33,354 bases of DNA from NCBI GenBank assembly GCA_003134815.1, contig PLCO01000043.1:1075-34428 (forward strand), given 5' to 3'. Position 1 is the stretch's first letter. Each line of letters begins with the position of its first letter. The translations under genes and the position numbers were made by a program. Under the pieces are notes generated by a model that saw only the letters and a list, made by a program, of their open reading frames with translations, searched no databases and was not told where the DNA came from. Source of the stretch: Acidobacteriaceae bacterium (GTDB taxonomy: Bacteria > Acidobacteriota > Terriglobia > Terriglobales > Acidobacteriaceae). Below are positions 1 to 8,758 of this stretch, piece after piece.

Positions 1-20
1 TGCGGGCGTCCTCGCCCGCA
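1..20. repeat. Perfect 8-bp stem inverted repeat
   Basis: TGCGGGCG and CGCCCGCA pair perfectly around a TCCT loop. No T-tract follows, so this is not a classic intrinsic terminator. It lies just before the SHOCT-like gene and could be a 3' hairpin of an upstream gene beyond the window edge, a 5' UTR element, or one more REP-like palindrome of the kind seen at 15.7 kb. Confidence 0.5.
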
Positions 21-80
21 CAGGGAAGGAAGAGCAAGATGAACGCGTTCGATCAACTTCACACTCATCAGGAGAATCGT

Positions 81-554
81 ATGAACGAAAATCGCCGTCA
101 AATCCTGGAAATGTTAGCTTCGGGCAAAATCACCACCGACGAAGCAGAACGCCTCATCGCCGCTCTTGAGCCGGAGCAGGTTGCGACCGCGGGCGTCTTC
201 ACCGGCAACATCGCCGGCTCGAATCACTGGTCCGGCGACGACAAAGACACGCCCGTCCGGACGCACGCCAAATACCTCCGCGTCCTGGTTGAATCCACGG
301 AAAAGAACGGCCCCACCACGGTCAACGTCCGCGTGCCCATGCAGCTTCTGCGCGCCGGCGTCCGCCTTGCCAGCCTCATTCCCGCACAGGCGCACGATCA
401 GTTGGACGCCACGCTCAGCAAGCACGGCGTTCCGCTGACGTTGTCGCAAATCAAGCCGGAAAATCTCGAGGAGTTGATCGACCACCTCGACGATCTGTCT
501 GTCGATGTCGACGCCAAGGAAGAGAAGGCCAAGGTTCGAGTCTTCTGCGAATAA
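81..554 (+). CDS. SHOCT-like N-terminal-domain protein
   Basis: The protein is about 157 residues. It opens with a short helical segment (ILEMLASGKITTDEAERLI) that resembles the SHOCT-like domain found at the N-terminus of YvlB/LiaX-type and DUF4097-linked proteins. The rest is soluble, with a region rich in valine and proline and an acidic C-terminus. I chose the ATG at 81 because GGAG at 71-74 sits 6 bases ahead and the conserved helix begins right there; an in-frame ATG at 39 with AAGGAAGAG ahead of it would add 14 residues and cannot be excluded. No enzyme motif is visible. Such proteins often sit near envelope-stress or DUF4097 adhesin genes, but the upstream neighbour is outside the window. 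The gene converges on the KdpD-like gene across a repeat-filled spacer. Confidence 0.75.
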   Translation: MNENRRQILEMLASGKITTDEAERLIAALEPEQVATAGVFTGNIAGSNHWSGDDKDTPVRTHAKYLRVLVESTEKNGPTTVNVRVPMQLLRAGVRLASLIPAQAHDQLDATLSKHGVPLTLSQIKPENLEELIDHLDDLSVDVDAKEEKAKVRVFCE

Positions 555-555
555 A

Positions 556-735
556 ACAGGGAGTCGTGAGCAGGGAACAGCCAGTGGGGAACAGTGAACA
601 GCAAGTAGCAGGAGGGCGGGCAAGAAGGACAACGCGCTTCCTGGAGTTTCTCTCTTACGCTGAAGCGGACTGAACTCGCATTGCAGCGGCGCGGGCTTTC
701 TACTCCCTATTGGCTACTGCCTATTCCCTGCTTTA
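556..735. repeat. Inverted heptamer-repeat tracts between convergent genes
   Basis: The spacer between the stop codons of two convergent genes holds two degenerate tracts of the same family in opposite orientation. On the plus strand at about 556-616 there are units such as AGGGAACAG and GGGGAACAGTGAACAG. At about 700-735 the reverse complement appears (CTCCCTATTGGCTACTGCC, CTATTCCCTGC). The tracts could pair loosely in a transcript from either side, but no U-rich run marks a standard terminator. The family recurs at 15.13-15.28 kb and inside leuS. Confidence 0.7.
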
Positions 736-1857
736 TTACTGCCGCCGCAGGGGCTTCGCCATCGGCACTACCTGCACCGTTACGTCGCGTACCTCGGCCA
801 GAAACCGGTTCAGCACCGAGCCGCGCAAGAGAATGTCGAACCGCGAGCGCGCCGATTGGCCGAACACCACGTGCGAAATGTTTTCCTGCTGCGCAAAGCG
901 GATCAGCGCGTCGGAAACATTGCGGTCGGTGAGTTGAACCACCTTCGCGCCCAGATCGCGCGCCATGCGCATGTATTCCTCCAGCCGCTGGTGCGCTTCC
1001 GGATCGCTGTGGCCTTTGTCGTCCGGCGGCGTTACATAAACCGCATACCAATTTGTCGCAAGGCGCCCGGCGATTCTTGAGCCTATACGCAGCAGCCGTT
1101 CCGTTCCCGGCCGCGTGCTCAGGCACACCATCACCTTTTCCGGAACCGGCGCTTGTTCCAGGCCCTGCGTGCGCCGGTATTCCGATGCGCGGCTGCTCAC
1201 CTGTTCTGCAGTGGTGCGCAGCGCCAGCTCGCGCAGCATGTTCAAATTGCCCTTGCGGAAAAAGTTGGCCAGCGACTGCTCCACCTTTTCGGGCGCGTAG
1301 ATCTTGCCCGCCCGCAGCCGGTTGCGCAACTCCTCGACCGTGAGGTCGATGTTCACTACCTCATCGGCGCGCTTGATAAAGCTGTCGGGAACGGTCTCGC
1401 GGATCGTCGTATTGGCTGACCGATTTACGGCATCGTTCAACGTCTCCAGGTGCTGGATGTTCACCGCCGTCATCACGTTGATGCCCGCGTCCAGCAGCTC
1501 TTGCACGTCTTCGTACCGCTTGCGGTTCTTGCTGCCCGGCACGTTGGTGTGCGCCAGCTCGTCGACAATCACCGAATCCGGATGCCGCGCGATGATCGCG
1601 TCCACATCCATTTCTTTCAGGTTCACGCCGCGGTAGGGAATGACCTTCAGGGGCACCACTTCGAGGTCCCGGATCTGGTCCTCGGTCTCCTTGCGCCCGT
1701 GGGTTTCAACCAACCCAATCACCACATCCACGCCGCTCTGCTTCAATTGGTGGGCGTGGTTCAGCATCACGTAGGTCTTGCCGACGCCCGGCGCGGCGCC
1801 CAGATAGACGCGCAGTTTGGCGGGCTCAGGCTTCTTCTCGAGAACGATCTCGGCCAT
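736..1857 (-). CDS. Stand-alone KdpD sensor domain with Usp domain
   Basis: This 373-residue protein matches the cytoplasmic N-terminal half of the potassium sensor kinase KdpD. A Walker A motif (GAAPGVGKT) is at residues 20-28, a Walker B-like SVIVDELAHTN at about 95-105, and a universal-stress-protein-like domain runs from about 246 to the end. The KdpD transmembrane, GAF and kinase regions are absent, so it is a split KdpD. In the family the N-domain binds nucleotide and tunes the kinase/phosphatase balance; the Usp part is linked to K+ or c-di-AMP sensing in some bacteria. The kinase gene lies immediately upstream on the same strand with a 3-base gap, so the two are very likely co-translated and may act together. 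No kdpABC or kdpE is present in the window. Confidence 0.9.
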   Translation of the reverse strand: MAEIVLEKKPEPAKLRVYLGAAPGVGKTYVMLNHAHQLKQSGVDVVIGLVETHGRKETEDQIRDLEVVPLKVIPYRGVNLKEMDVDAIIARHPDSVIVDELAHTNVPGSKNRKRYEDVQELLDAGINVMTAVNIQHLETLNDAVNRSANTTIRETVPDSFIKRADEVVNIDLTVEELRNRLRAGKIYAPEKVEQSLANFFRKGNLNMLRELALRTTAEQVSSRASEYRRTQGLEQAPVPEKVMVCLSTRPGTERLLRIGSRIAGRLATNWYAVYVTPPDDKGHSDPEAHQRLEEYMRMARDLGAKVVQLTDRNVSDALIRFAQQENISHVVFGQSARSRFDILLRGSVLNRFLAEVRDVTVQVVPMAKPLRRQ

Positions 1858-1860
1858 TGC

Positions 1861-3267
1861 TCAGCCCACCTCGACAGGATGTTGAACTTCCTTCGCCACG
1901 GCAATGGGAAGCGTGAATCGGAACGTTGCTCCGTGACCCAGCCGGCTCTCCACCGCAATCTGGCCACCCAGCGACTCCACCATCCGGCGAACCAGCGCCA
2001 GCCCAAGCGCCGTGCCTTGCTCTGAGAATGTATTGAATCGGTCGAAGATTGAGCTCAGCCGCTCGGCCTCAATGCCGCGGCCCGTGTCGCGCACACTGAA
2101 CTGCACAAAGCTCTTGATCTCTTCGGCGGCCAGCAGCACTTCGCCATCTTCCGGCGTGTAGCGCAGCGCATTTGACATCAGGTTGTCGAGAATCGACCGC
2201 AACGCGCGGCGGTCGGCCTGTACTGTAGCCAGATCGGCATAGGCGCTCACTTCCACGCGGATGTGCTTCTTTGCCGCTTCGTCGCAGTAGCGGTCGCGCG
2301 CTTCGTTCAGGGCCTGCAGTGGCCGCAGCCGCTCCAGCTTCATCTCGCGCTTGCCCGTATCCAGCTCCGCCACTTCGATCAGGTCGGCCATCAGATCATC
2401 CAAGGTTTCTGCGTCCTTGCTGGCGGATGCCACCAACTCGGTCTGCAGCGGGGTCATTTCGCCGCTGAATCCCTGCGCCAGCGCGTAGAGCCCCCGTCGC
2501 AACTGCAGCAGCGGATCGCGCAACTTGCGGCTGGCCACGGCAATAAACTGCGTCTTGAAGCGGTCTGTGTCCTGCAGGCTGGTCACGTCTTCGAGCGTCG
2601 TCACCGCGCCCAGCAGCCGCCCCTCCGAATCGCGCATCGGCGTCGTGCGCAGCCGGTAGCTTCGCGCCTGGTTACCAATCCGCATCGGCAGCATCGATGC
2701 TTCGCCTTCGGCGGCCACTGCCTTCTGCATCGATACAGCGTCCTGAATCGCGCTCAGGATCTTCTCTCCGCCCGGAGTATTCGTCAGCGCCATGCGATCG
2801 CTCGCGGCTTCACCCAGCAGCTCTGACGCTGATGGATTCAGCTTCAACACGTGGCCTTTGCCATCCGTCACAATAATGGGCTCGAAGATCGATTGCAGCA
2901 CCGCGTCGGAAAGTTGAAACTCCATCTGCCGCCGGCCGGCCTCGGTATCGCGCACTTCGCGCAACCGCACCGCAGTCCGGCTTAACTCGCTCGCGATCAC
3001 GCCAAAGCTGTCGCGACTGCTCCACTCCACGCGGTGCTCAAGATTCCCTTGCGCGATGCGTTGCGCATCTCTGGCCAAAGTTTCGATGGGTCTCAGAACG
3101 AAGAAAATAGTCGCCGCCGCAATCAGAGAAGCGGCGCCGGCAATTGCGTAAGCCAGATGCAGTTGCCCAGTCGTCGCCAGCGCCCGATGAGCCAACGCAA
3201 CCAGTGCAACCGGCAGGCAGGCCAGGAGCACACAGCCGAGAAGCAATCGCTGGGTAAGGTTGGGCAT
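1861..3267 (-). CDS. HAMP-PAS sensor kinase lacking phosphoacceptor His
   Basis: This 468-residue protein has two membrane helices (about 7-30 and 38-58), a HAMP region (about 58-110), a PAS domain (about 115-235), a dimerisation-helix region and a HATPase domain. In the H-box, where most kinases read SHELRTPL, it reads ASRKLRDPL: residue 247 is Arg, encoded by CGC at 2527-2529, one base from the His codon CAC. The ATP-binding parts look usable: the N-box DNLMSNALRY has N366, the G1 box is DTGRG at 394-398, and the G2-like stretch is GTALGLALV. It therefore cannot autophosphorylate by the usual route. It precedes the KdpD-like gene with a 3-base gap, so the pair resembles KdpD split in two. 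It may be a nucleotide-binding signalling scaffold, a phosphatase, or a decayed kinase. Confidence 0.88.
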   Translation of the reverse strand: MPNLTQRLLLGCVLLACLPVALVALAHRALATTGQLHLAYAIAGAASLIAAATIFFVLRPIETLARDAQRIAQGNLEHRVEWSSRDSFGVIASELSRTAVRLREVRDTEAGRRQMEFQLSDAVLQSIFEPIIVTDGKGHVLKLNPSASELLGEAASDRMALTNTPGGEKILSAIQDAVSMQKAVAAEGEASMLPMRIGNQARSYRLRTTPMRDSEGRLLGAVTTLEDVTSLQDTDRFKTQFIAVASRKLRDPLLQLRRGLYALAQGFSGEMTPLQTELVASASKDAETLDDLMADLIEVAELDTGKREMKLERLRPLQALNEARDRYCDEAAKKHIRVEVSAYADLATVQADRRALRSILDNLMSNALRYTPEDGEVLLAAEEIKSFVQFSVRDTGRGIEAERLSSIFDRFNTFSEQGTALGLALVRRMVESLGGQIAVESRLGHGATFRFTLPIAVAKEVQHPVEVG

Positions 3268-3361
3268 GTTCGTTGTCCGAGACGGAGAGTGGTGACAACT
3301 CCATTCTCGCGGATGCAGCCGAATCCTGCAAAGCCCGGAGCCTGCAATTTTTGCGTGCAGC

Positions 3362-4912
3362 TCACGGAATCCGGCAAACTGCGAGCAGGTTATTGTGCCA
3401 GCCGCAGTCCAGGCCCGCTGGCTGGGGATAATTGACCACTACCCAGTCAACTCCGAATTTCGCCTTCAGCCGCTCAAAATCGCCCAGCTTGAAATCGCGC
3501 CACCCCTCCGTTGCCGCTACCTGACTCTCCCAGTCCGGCCCCAGCTCCGGCACTGTCGTGACCACAGACGCATCTTTAACAGCGTCTGCCAGTTCGCTGC
3601 GTTCCGCCAGAGCGAGGAATCCGTGATAGTCCTCGCCACGAGCCTCAAGGTAGTGTGGATCCAGAGCAAAATAAGCGTCTGTCGGGGTGTTCGTGCGAAT
3701 CCACGCAAAGGTCTGCAACCAGGGATTCGTGGCCTCGCGCCCCGGTAGCTCCAGGTGCTGGCTGGCGGCAAACTCCAACCGCTGCGCCACAAGCATGGAT
3801 CCGTTGGCAATCACCAGAAACGCAGCCCAGCGCCACACACTCCGCTTGAGTAAGAGCTTTCCCAGCAGGCATCCCGCCATGAGCACGAAGAGGAAGTAGA
3901 GCAAATGAAGAAAGCGCATCGGCTGCAGCGTCGTAAGCCGCACCAGCCCTGCCGGCCACAATATGACCATCGCCAGCACCTGGTGAAACACGCCATACAC
4001 CAACACGGCCAGGGCAAAGCGCGCCAGCACTGTTTCCCCACGCTTGCTCGCCACACGCCAGAGAACCCAGAAAAGGAACAGGGGCGCCAATGCGCCCAGC
4101 CACTCGTACCAGCTCCATCTGTACAAGTCGTAATACGTTCGCGTTGCCAGAGCTTTGCGCCAGCTGGGATTCGCCGCGTCGAAAACCCATCCAAGCGGCA
4201 TGAGCGCAGCCGTCGAATTCCGCCAACCCCCTGAGCGTCGGAAATCGAATCGCCGGCGATCGAAGTCCGTCAAAGTTACCGCGAGAATAATGCAGAATGA
4301 AATTCCCATTGCCGCCATCAGCGGATGGAAAAGTAATGCCACTGCAAGCAACAAAGCGGCCTGCCAGCGTTTTCCATCCAGAATTCGCCAGACCGCCAGC
4401 AGAATCATTGCCGTCGCCAGGCTACGCGGATGCAAATGCTGGTCGACCATGTATAGCGCGGTCCCCGTTACCGGCAGCGTAAACATGGCCGCGACCATTG
4501 CCACGCCACCCCACTGCGCGGCCTCTTCCGTGAAAAGCCTGTAGGCAATCTTTTTCACCGCCCACAAAATGAGAAACAGCGCGGCGAGTTGCCATAAAAT
4601 CTCCGCCCACGCCAACGGCAGGTGCGTCCAGCGCACAAAATGTGCAATGGCGGTGGGGAAGATTGTCGCTTCCATTTGCAGTTGGAAGAACTTGGCGTTG
4701 TGAGGGTAGAGAGCTGGATTCAGGTCGGCTTTGACGGCGGAAAGATAAAGCCCATCGTCCTCAAGACCGGGATGGTAACCCATCACCAGAAAACCCAGCG
4801 CTGTGAAAAGGAGAACTCCGAGAAGCTCAAATGGAACGCGGCTGCGCGCCTGCCGCGAACTGTCGAGGTGCTCAAGAACAGGTGCAACGCAATACGCCAC
4901 AGTGGATAGCAT
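3362..4912 (-). CDS. Polytopic membrane protein, GT-C/DUF6798-like
   Basis: This 516-residue protein starts with a cytoplasmic stretch followed by about ten hydrophobic helices and a soluble C-terminal part of about 110 residues. An acidic pair after the first helix (GLEDDGLY) and the overall plan resemble GT-C-fold membrane glycosyltransferases, and the C-terminal part (DPHYLEARGEDYHGFLALAE) recalls DUF6798-type proteins. No substrate can be assigned. The ATG lies 6 bases past the ZIP gene stop, with AAGGCGG as a ribosome site overlapping that stop, so it is the third gene of a ychF-ZIP-membrane protein unit. The function remains unknown. Confidence 0.75.
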   Translation of the reverse strand: MLSTVAYCVAPVLEHLDSSRQARSRVPFELLGVLLFTALGFLVMGYHPGLEDDGLYLSAVKADLNPALYPHNAKFFQLQMEATIFPTAIAHFVRWTHLPLAWAEILWQLAALFLILWAVKKIAYRLFTEEAAQWGGVAMVAAMFTLPVTGTALYMVDQHLHPRSLATAMILLAVWRILDGKRWQAALLLAVALLFHPLMAAMGISFCIILAVTLTDFDRRRFDFRRSGGWRNSTAALMPLGWVFDAANPSWRKALATRTYYDLYRWSWYEWLGALAPLFLFWVLWRVASKRGETVLARFALAVLVYGVFHQVLAMVILWPAGLVRLTTLQPMRFLHLLYFLFVLMAGCLLGKLLLKRSVWRWAAFLVIANGSMLVAQRLEFAASQHLELPGREATNPWLQTFAWIRTNTPTDAYFALDPHYLEARGEDYHGFLALAERSELADAVKDASVVTTVPELGPDWESQVAATEGWRDFKLGDFERLKAKFGVDWVVVNYPQPAGLDCGWHNNLLAVCRIP

Positions 4913-4918
4913 ACCGCC

Positions 4919-5644
4919 TTATAACTGCGGCAGCAGCGAGCGCAGCAGAAGAAACGCGGCCACGCCCGCGAAAAACACCAGCGCCATGCGGATGCCGGGT
5001 TCGCGATTCACTTCAGGCACCAGATCAGTGGCCGCCACGTAAAGCGCGACTCCTGCTGAAACCGGCAGTCCATACGGAACCCAGCGCGGCACAAGCTGAA
5101 TCACCAGCACTCCCGCGATCGTGGCGCCGGCCAGGGCCACCGCCGACCAGAAAGCAGTGGCGCGGCTTCGCCCGCTGGCCAACATTACGCTGGCCATGGT
5201 GAACCCTTCCGGCGCCTTGTGCAGCAGGATCGCGAGAAAGATCAGCCACCCCAACCAATTGGACAGCGCGAATCCTGACCCGATCGCCACGCCGTCGAAC
5301 AGCGCGTGTACGCTCAGGCCGCCCAGTACCGAATAGCCTTTGTGTGCGGCGAGGAATTCGCCGCCGTGCGTCTCCTCACCATAGTGAAAATGCGCGTTGA
5401 TCGTGTGCTCGAGCAAATGCATCGCGCAATAACCGGCCATGATCAGTACCGGTCCGGTCGTTGCATTCAGCCGCAGGCTCTCCGGCGTCATCTCCAGCAA
5501 CGCAGTTGCGATTAGAAATCCCGCTCCGAGCGCGACGAAGTAGCGCAGATAGCGCTCCACTCCGCGTGCGCGCACCAGCACCAGCCCGCCGGCCACATCG
5601 GCCAGCGCGGCAACCGCGCCGAGAATGAGAGAGGTCTTCAGCAT
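4919..5644 (-). CDS. ZIP-family metal transporter
   Basis: The protein has 241 residues and about eight membrane helices. The two metal-site signatures of ZIP transporters are present: HALFDG in helix 4 (H113, D117) and HKAPEG in helix 5 (H142, E146). A loop at about 80-101 is rich in His and acidic residues, as in the variable metal-sensing loop of the family. It should import Zn2+ or another divalent metal across the inner membrane; which metal cannot be read from the sequence. It starts 5 bases after the ychF stop and ends 6 bases before the next gene, so it belongs to one transcription unit. Confidence 0.9.
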   Translation of the reverse strand: MLKTSLILGAVAALADVAGGLVLVRARGVERYLRYFVALGAGFLIATALLEMTPESLRLNATTGPVLIMAGYCAMHLLEHTINAHFHYGEETHGGEFLAAHKGYSVLGGLSVHALFDGVAIGSGFALSNWLGWLIFLAILLHKAPEGFTMASVMLASGRSRATAFWSAVALAGATIAGVLVIQLVPRWVPYGLPVSAGVALYVAATDLVPEVNREPGIRMALVFFAGVAAFLLLRSLLPQL

Positions 5645-5649
5645 CGGAC

Positions 5650-6735
5650 TTACCCGCTGTGCCGGATGTGCACAACATCGCCGTCCTGCACCACGTACTC
5701 TTTGCCTTCCAGCCGCAGCGTGCCTTTAGCTCGCGCCGCAGCCTCCGATCCGGCTTCGAGCAGGCTGTCCCAACGGATGGTTTCCGCGCGGATGAAATGA
5801 TGTTCCAGGTCTGTATGAATCGCGCCCGCTGCTTGTGGCGCCTTCGAGCCCGCAGTCACCGTCCACGCGCGGCACTCGTCCTCGCCCGCGGTAAAGAAGC
5901 TGATCAGGCCCAGCAGCTCGTAGCTCTTCCGGATCAGGCGAACCAAGCCGCTCTCACGGAGGCCGTAGCTCTCCAGAAAATCTGCCGCCTCAGCGTCGTC
6001 CATCTCCGCGAGCTCAGCCTCCACTTTACCGCAGATGGCTGTCGCACCGGCATTCGGCCGCTGTGCCAGCGCATCCAGTTTGTACCGGCTTACAGCGGAC
6101 TCAAGATCGTTGCCCAGCGTCGAGCTTTCGCCAACATTAAGTACATATAGGATGGGCTTTTGCGACAGAAACATGAAGCCGCGGATTAGTTTCTTCTCCT
6201 CCGCCGTCATTTCCAACTCGCGCAGCGGAATCTCCTTCTCCAAAGACTCCTTCGATCGCACCAGCAGCGCCTGCTCGCGCTCCAACTCGCTCGTGCGGCC
6301 CTTCTTCATGTCCTTTTCTACTCGCTCCATCCGCTTTTCCACCTGAGTCAGGTCGCTCAACATCAGATCGAATTCGACGCTCTTCGCGTCGCGCAGCGGA
6401 TCGATCGGCCCCTCTTGCGGAACAGACTCATTTTCAAAGGCGCGGAGTACATGAATGAGCGCGTCCACGTTGCGCAGACTGGTAAGGAATGCAGTTTCCT
6501 TAAGCGCTTCCTTGCCAATGGCCGCGACGTCCACAAATTCTACAGACGCAAATGTCGTTTTCTTGGGCGAGTAGAGCGCAGACAACTTCTCAAGCCGCTC
6601 GTCGGGAACGCGCGCCACGCCTATGTGCGCCTCGCGCGGGTTGGCGCGACCGTGCTCATCGATTTTCGCTTTAGTCAGAATCCTGAAAAGGGACGTCTTG
6701 CCTACCTGAGGCAGGCCGATAATGCCGGTTTTCAT
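5650..6735 (-). CDS. ychF: YchF/OLA1-family P-loop NTPase
   Basis: The start chosen gives 361 residues beginning MKTGIIGLPQVGKTS, which is the usual N-terminus of the family; a longer in-frame reading to 6837 adds an unlikely leader. The P-loop GLPQVGKTS carries Gln where most members have Asn. The G4 position reads NVGE (in YVLNVGESS) instead of NKxD, the feature that makes YchF prefer ATP over GTP. A coiled-coil region (about 120-180) and a C-terminal TGS domain (ending with VQDGDVVHIRHSG) complete the normal domain order. YchF is a ribosome-associated ATPase linked to stress and translation control. It heads a tight unit with the ZIP transporter and the membrane protein. Confidence 0.95.
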   Translation of the reverse strand: MKTGIIGLPQVGKTSLFRILTKAKIDEHGRANPREAHIGVARVPDERLEKLSALYSPKKTTFASVEFVDVAAIGKEALKETAFLTSLRNVDALIHVLRAFENESVPQEGPIDPLRDAKSVEFDLMLSDLTQVEKRMERVEKDMKKGRTSELEREQALLVRSKESLEKEIPLRELEMTAEEKKLIRGFMFLSQKPILYVLNVGESSTLGNDLESAVSRYKLDALAQRPNAGATAICGKVEAELAEMDDAEAADFLESYGLRESGLVRLIRKSYELLGLISFFTAGEDECRAWTVTAGSKAPQAAGAIHTDLEHHFIRAETIRWDSLLEAGSEAAARAKGTLRLEGKEYVVQDGDVVHIRHSG

Positions 6736-6851
6736 AATCGATCCAATGTGGCCTTTACACGGTATGATCGGCGCGGCCAGGCCTTTTCGATGATACAGGA
6801 ACCGTTCATTTGCCACGCCGCGATTTGGAACGCGCAATCACGCGTCCGCTC

Positions 6852-7343
6852 TCAAGTTCGCGTGGTTTCGGCTCTTGCCATCAGCACCACGGTCGCAAGC
6901 CCCATCAGTAACACGGCCTCTTCAACCAGCTCGCTTCTGTTGTGCAACTTGTTGAAGTGTTCGGTGGTCGCGTCGGCGAGGCCGCCAACGTCAATGGCGC
7001 CTCCGGCAGCGATACGGTCACGCTCCATGGCTGGAATGATCCCGTACTGCGAGTAGACCGTGAACGCAATCATCGCAACCACGAGAACCATCGGCGCCAG
7101 CACCGCTCGCGGCTTGTAAATGCCCCGCGCCGGAGCCAAAGCCATCACTGCCAGCGCGACCATGCCCGAAACCAATCCCATCCCATGCAGTATGCGAATC
7201 AATTGCCCAACGATCGTTCCGGCAGTATGAGTGTCGGGCTGCAAAGTTGAGAAGGTAATGGCGGCAACAATGGGAAAGAAGACTTCCGCGCCCATCCAGA
7301 CGATAAGAGACAAAGCAAGCAGCGTGCGAAGAAGTGTCTTCAT
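6852..7343 (-). CDS. DUF4149 (TMEM205-like) membrane protein
   Basis: This 163-residue protein has four hydrophobic helices and the FNKLHNRS motif near the end, typical of DUF4149/TMEM205-like proteins. The biochemical role of the family in bacteria is not established. It ends 116 bases before the ychF start, so the two may be transcribed separately. A -10-like TATTCT lies 6 bases before the ATG. Confidence 0.85.
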   Translation of the reverse strand: MKTLLRTLLALSLIVWMGAEVFFPIVAAITFSTLQPDTHTAGTIVGQLIRILHGMGLVSGMVALAVMALAPARGIYKPRAVLAPMVLVVAMIAFTVYSQYGIIPAMERDRIAAGGAIDVGGLADATTEHFNKLHNRSELVEEAVLLMGLATVVLMARAETTRT

Positions 7344-7349
7344 TCTGGA

Positions 7350-7355
7350 AGAATA
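7350..7355 (-). promoter_or_regulatory. -10-like TATTCT close to start codon
   Basis: TATTCT on the minus strand is followed by 6 bases and then the ATG of the DUF4149 gene. No Shine-Dalgarno lies between, so a leaderless or near-leaderless transcript is suggested. A matching -35 is not clear. Confidence 0.4.
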
Positions 7356-7406
7356 CAGGGGAACTCTGCGTTGCGAGCAGAAGACGCGGAGGCCGCTCGG
7401 GCGCTT

Positions 7407-7434
7407 TTGGTTTCTGACCCCTGTCTCCTGAAAC
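7407..7434. repeat. Short inverted repeat after the carboxypeptidase-regulatory-like gene
   Basis: GGTTTC and GAAACC flank a core reading GACCCCTGTCTCCT. The reverse complement, CAGGAGACAGGGGTCAG, resembles the AGGGGTCAGGTGTCAGG tract at 15.36 kb. It lies directly past the stop codon of the minus-strand gene, where a 3' end would fall, but the stem is only 6 bp and no T-run follows. Confidence 0.3.
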
Positions 7435-8742
7435 CTAGCTTTTCTTCAGCGCTCGCTTCAGCACGATCTCCAGCGCGGCTTTTTGCTCAGCGTACTCTCT
7501 CGGCGCGAGCGTTCCCGCTATCTTCTCGCTCTCCAATGCGAACAATTCCTCTTTGAGCGCGTTCAGCAAAGCAGTATTCTTCGCAGCCGGCGATGTTCCG
7601 ATTATTCCGGGCGTGGAAGAAGCCCGCGAGATTCCCAGTTCTGCTGTCGCGCCTGAACTCGCCGTAGCAACAGCTCCTGCGGTCGGAGGCTTGCGCAGCA
7701 AAAACGCAGCGGCCGCTGCCAGCAGCAACGCCAGCCCTCCCAGAATCCACCACCTGTACTTCGACAATGGATCAGGTGTATTGATGGGTTCGCCGAGTCC
7801 GCCGCCGGGCCCGTTTCCCGGCGCGCCGGCTTGCGGTCCATTGCTGCCATCACCCTGGCCGCTCTGTCCGTTTTGGTCGTCACGAGCGAATGACCCCGTG
7901 CCGGAGACCGAGAACTCCAGTGTTTTCCCAGGAGCGACGTTACGCGCCAGAAATGTCTGCACGCTGGGATCCTGAGGCGACGACTCGAATCCCGCTTCGT
8001 TCCCGCCGGTAAAGGTCATTGATTTGGGCAGCACCACCCAGACGGTGTCGGCCTGTAGCGTGACGAGAGAATGAAAGCTGTATTTTGCGCTGCTGTACGG
8101 CAACTCATACTGAACCTGGAAGAGCGTGCCTTTGCCGCTATCATCGGGCTGGATCGGAAAATCGAACGAGTAATGGCCACTTGGCCCGTCGGGATTGAGC
8201 TTTACGCTTGTCGGCAGACTGCTTGCTCCCGGCCGCTGGGCTGAGGCGTCGCCGATCACCGCATCGTCGGGCAGAATCACCTCGAACGACTGCTTGCTCC
8301 ACTGCGTGCGCGGCGGGGAGCTGGAGTTGTGAATGTCGTAGCGCTCCACCACGCGGAGCTGCCCATTGTCCGTCTCAATCCCGGTCACATGTTCCGCGAT
8401 CGTGATGCCTTCCACCTTCGCTGCCACGTCGTACACCGCGATGTCGCCGTTTCCACCGCCTTGCGGCGCGGCAATAAAGTACTCCGCGCCCTGGTGCGTC
8501 ACGCGGATCAAATATGGCATCGCGCCGGGAAGATTCAAGCTATAGCGGCCCTGCGAATCTGTCGTGGCATGACCAACTTCGCTCATGCCGGACATCGGCT
8601 CCAGCAGCGTTACCGCATCGCCCGCCGCGGGCTTGTTGGTGGTCTTGTCGGTCACCGTTCCAGTCACGGTGGCGGCCTGCGCCATCGCGCTCATGATCGT
8701 ACTGCAAAAAATCGCGAGAATTATAAGTCGGTTTGCTTTCAT
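7435..8742 (-). CDS. Exported carboxypeptidase-regulatory-like protein with C-terminal anchor
   Basis: The protein has 435 residues. An N-terminal signal peptide (about 1-23, ending AMAQA) is followed by a carboxypeptidase-regulatory-like beta-sandwich (about 24-110, with VTGTVTDKTTNKPAAG), a second beta-rich region, a Gly/Pro/Asn-rich linker (about 300-335), one transmembrane helix (about 343-362) and a cytoplasmic tail of about 70 residues. So it is anchored in the inner membrane with its large part outside. It is last in the row after ccmF, ccmH and the CcmI-like gene, all on the same strand with short gaps, which suggests a role tied to cytochrome c maturation or envelope assembly. That role is inferred from position only. 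The tail carries a short region (ELFALESEKIAGTLAPREYA) that resembles the CcmI-like neighbour. Confidence 0.8.
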   Translation of the reverse strand: MKANRLIILAIFCSTIMSAMAQAATVTGTVTDKTTNKPAAGDAVTLLEPMSGMSEVGHATTDSQGRYSLNLPGAMPYLIRVTHQGAEYFIAAPQGGGNGDIAVYDVAAKVEGITIAEHVTGIETDNGQLRVVERYDIHNSSSPPRTQWSKQSFEVILPDDAVIGDASAQRPGASSLPTSVKLNPDGPSGHYSFDFPIQPDDSGKGTLFQVQYELPYSSAKYSFHSLVTLQADTVWVVLPKSMTFTGGNEAGFESSPQDPSVQTFLARNVAPGKTLEFSVSGTGSFARDDQNGQSGQGDGSNGPQAGAPGNGPGGGLGEPINTPDPLSKYRWWILGGLALLLAAAAAFLLRKPPTAGAVATASSGATAELGISRASSTPGIIGTSPAAKNTALLNALKEELFALESEKIAGTLAPREYAEQKAALEIVLKRALKKS

Positions 8743-8758
8743 TGCTTTCTCTTGTTCC

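Noticed and set aside
7981..8000. TCGAATCCC-like sequence suggesting a tRNA T-arm
   Set aside because: It lies within a coding frame, and no acceptor stem or anticodon arm could be folded around it; the same holds for similar strings near 9801.
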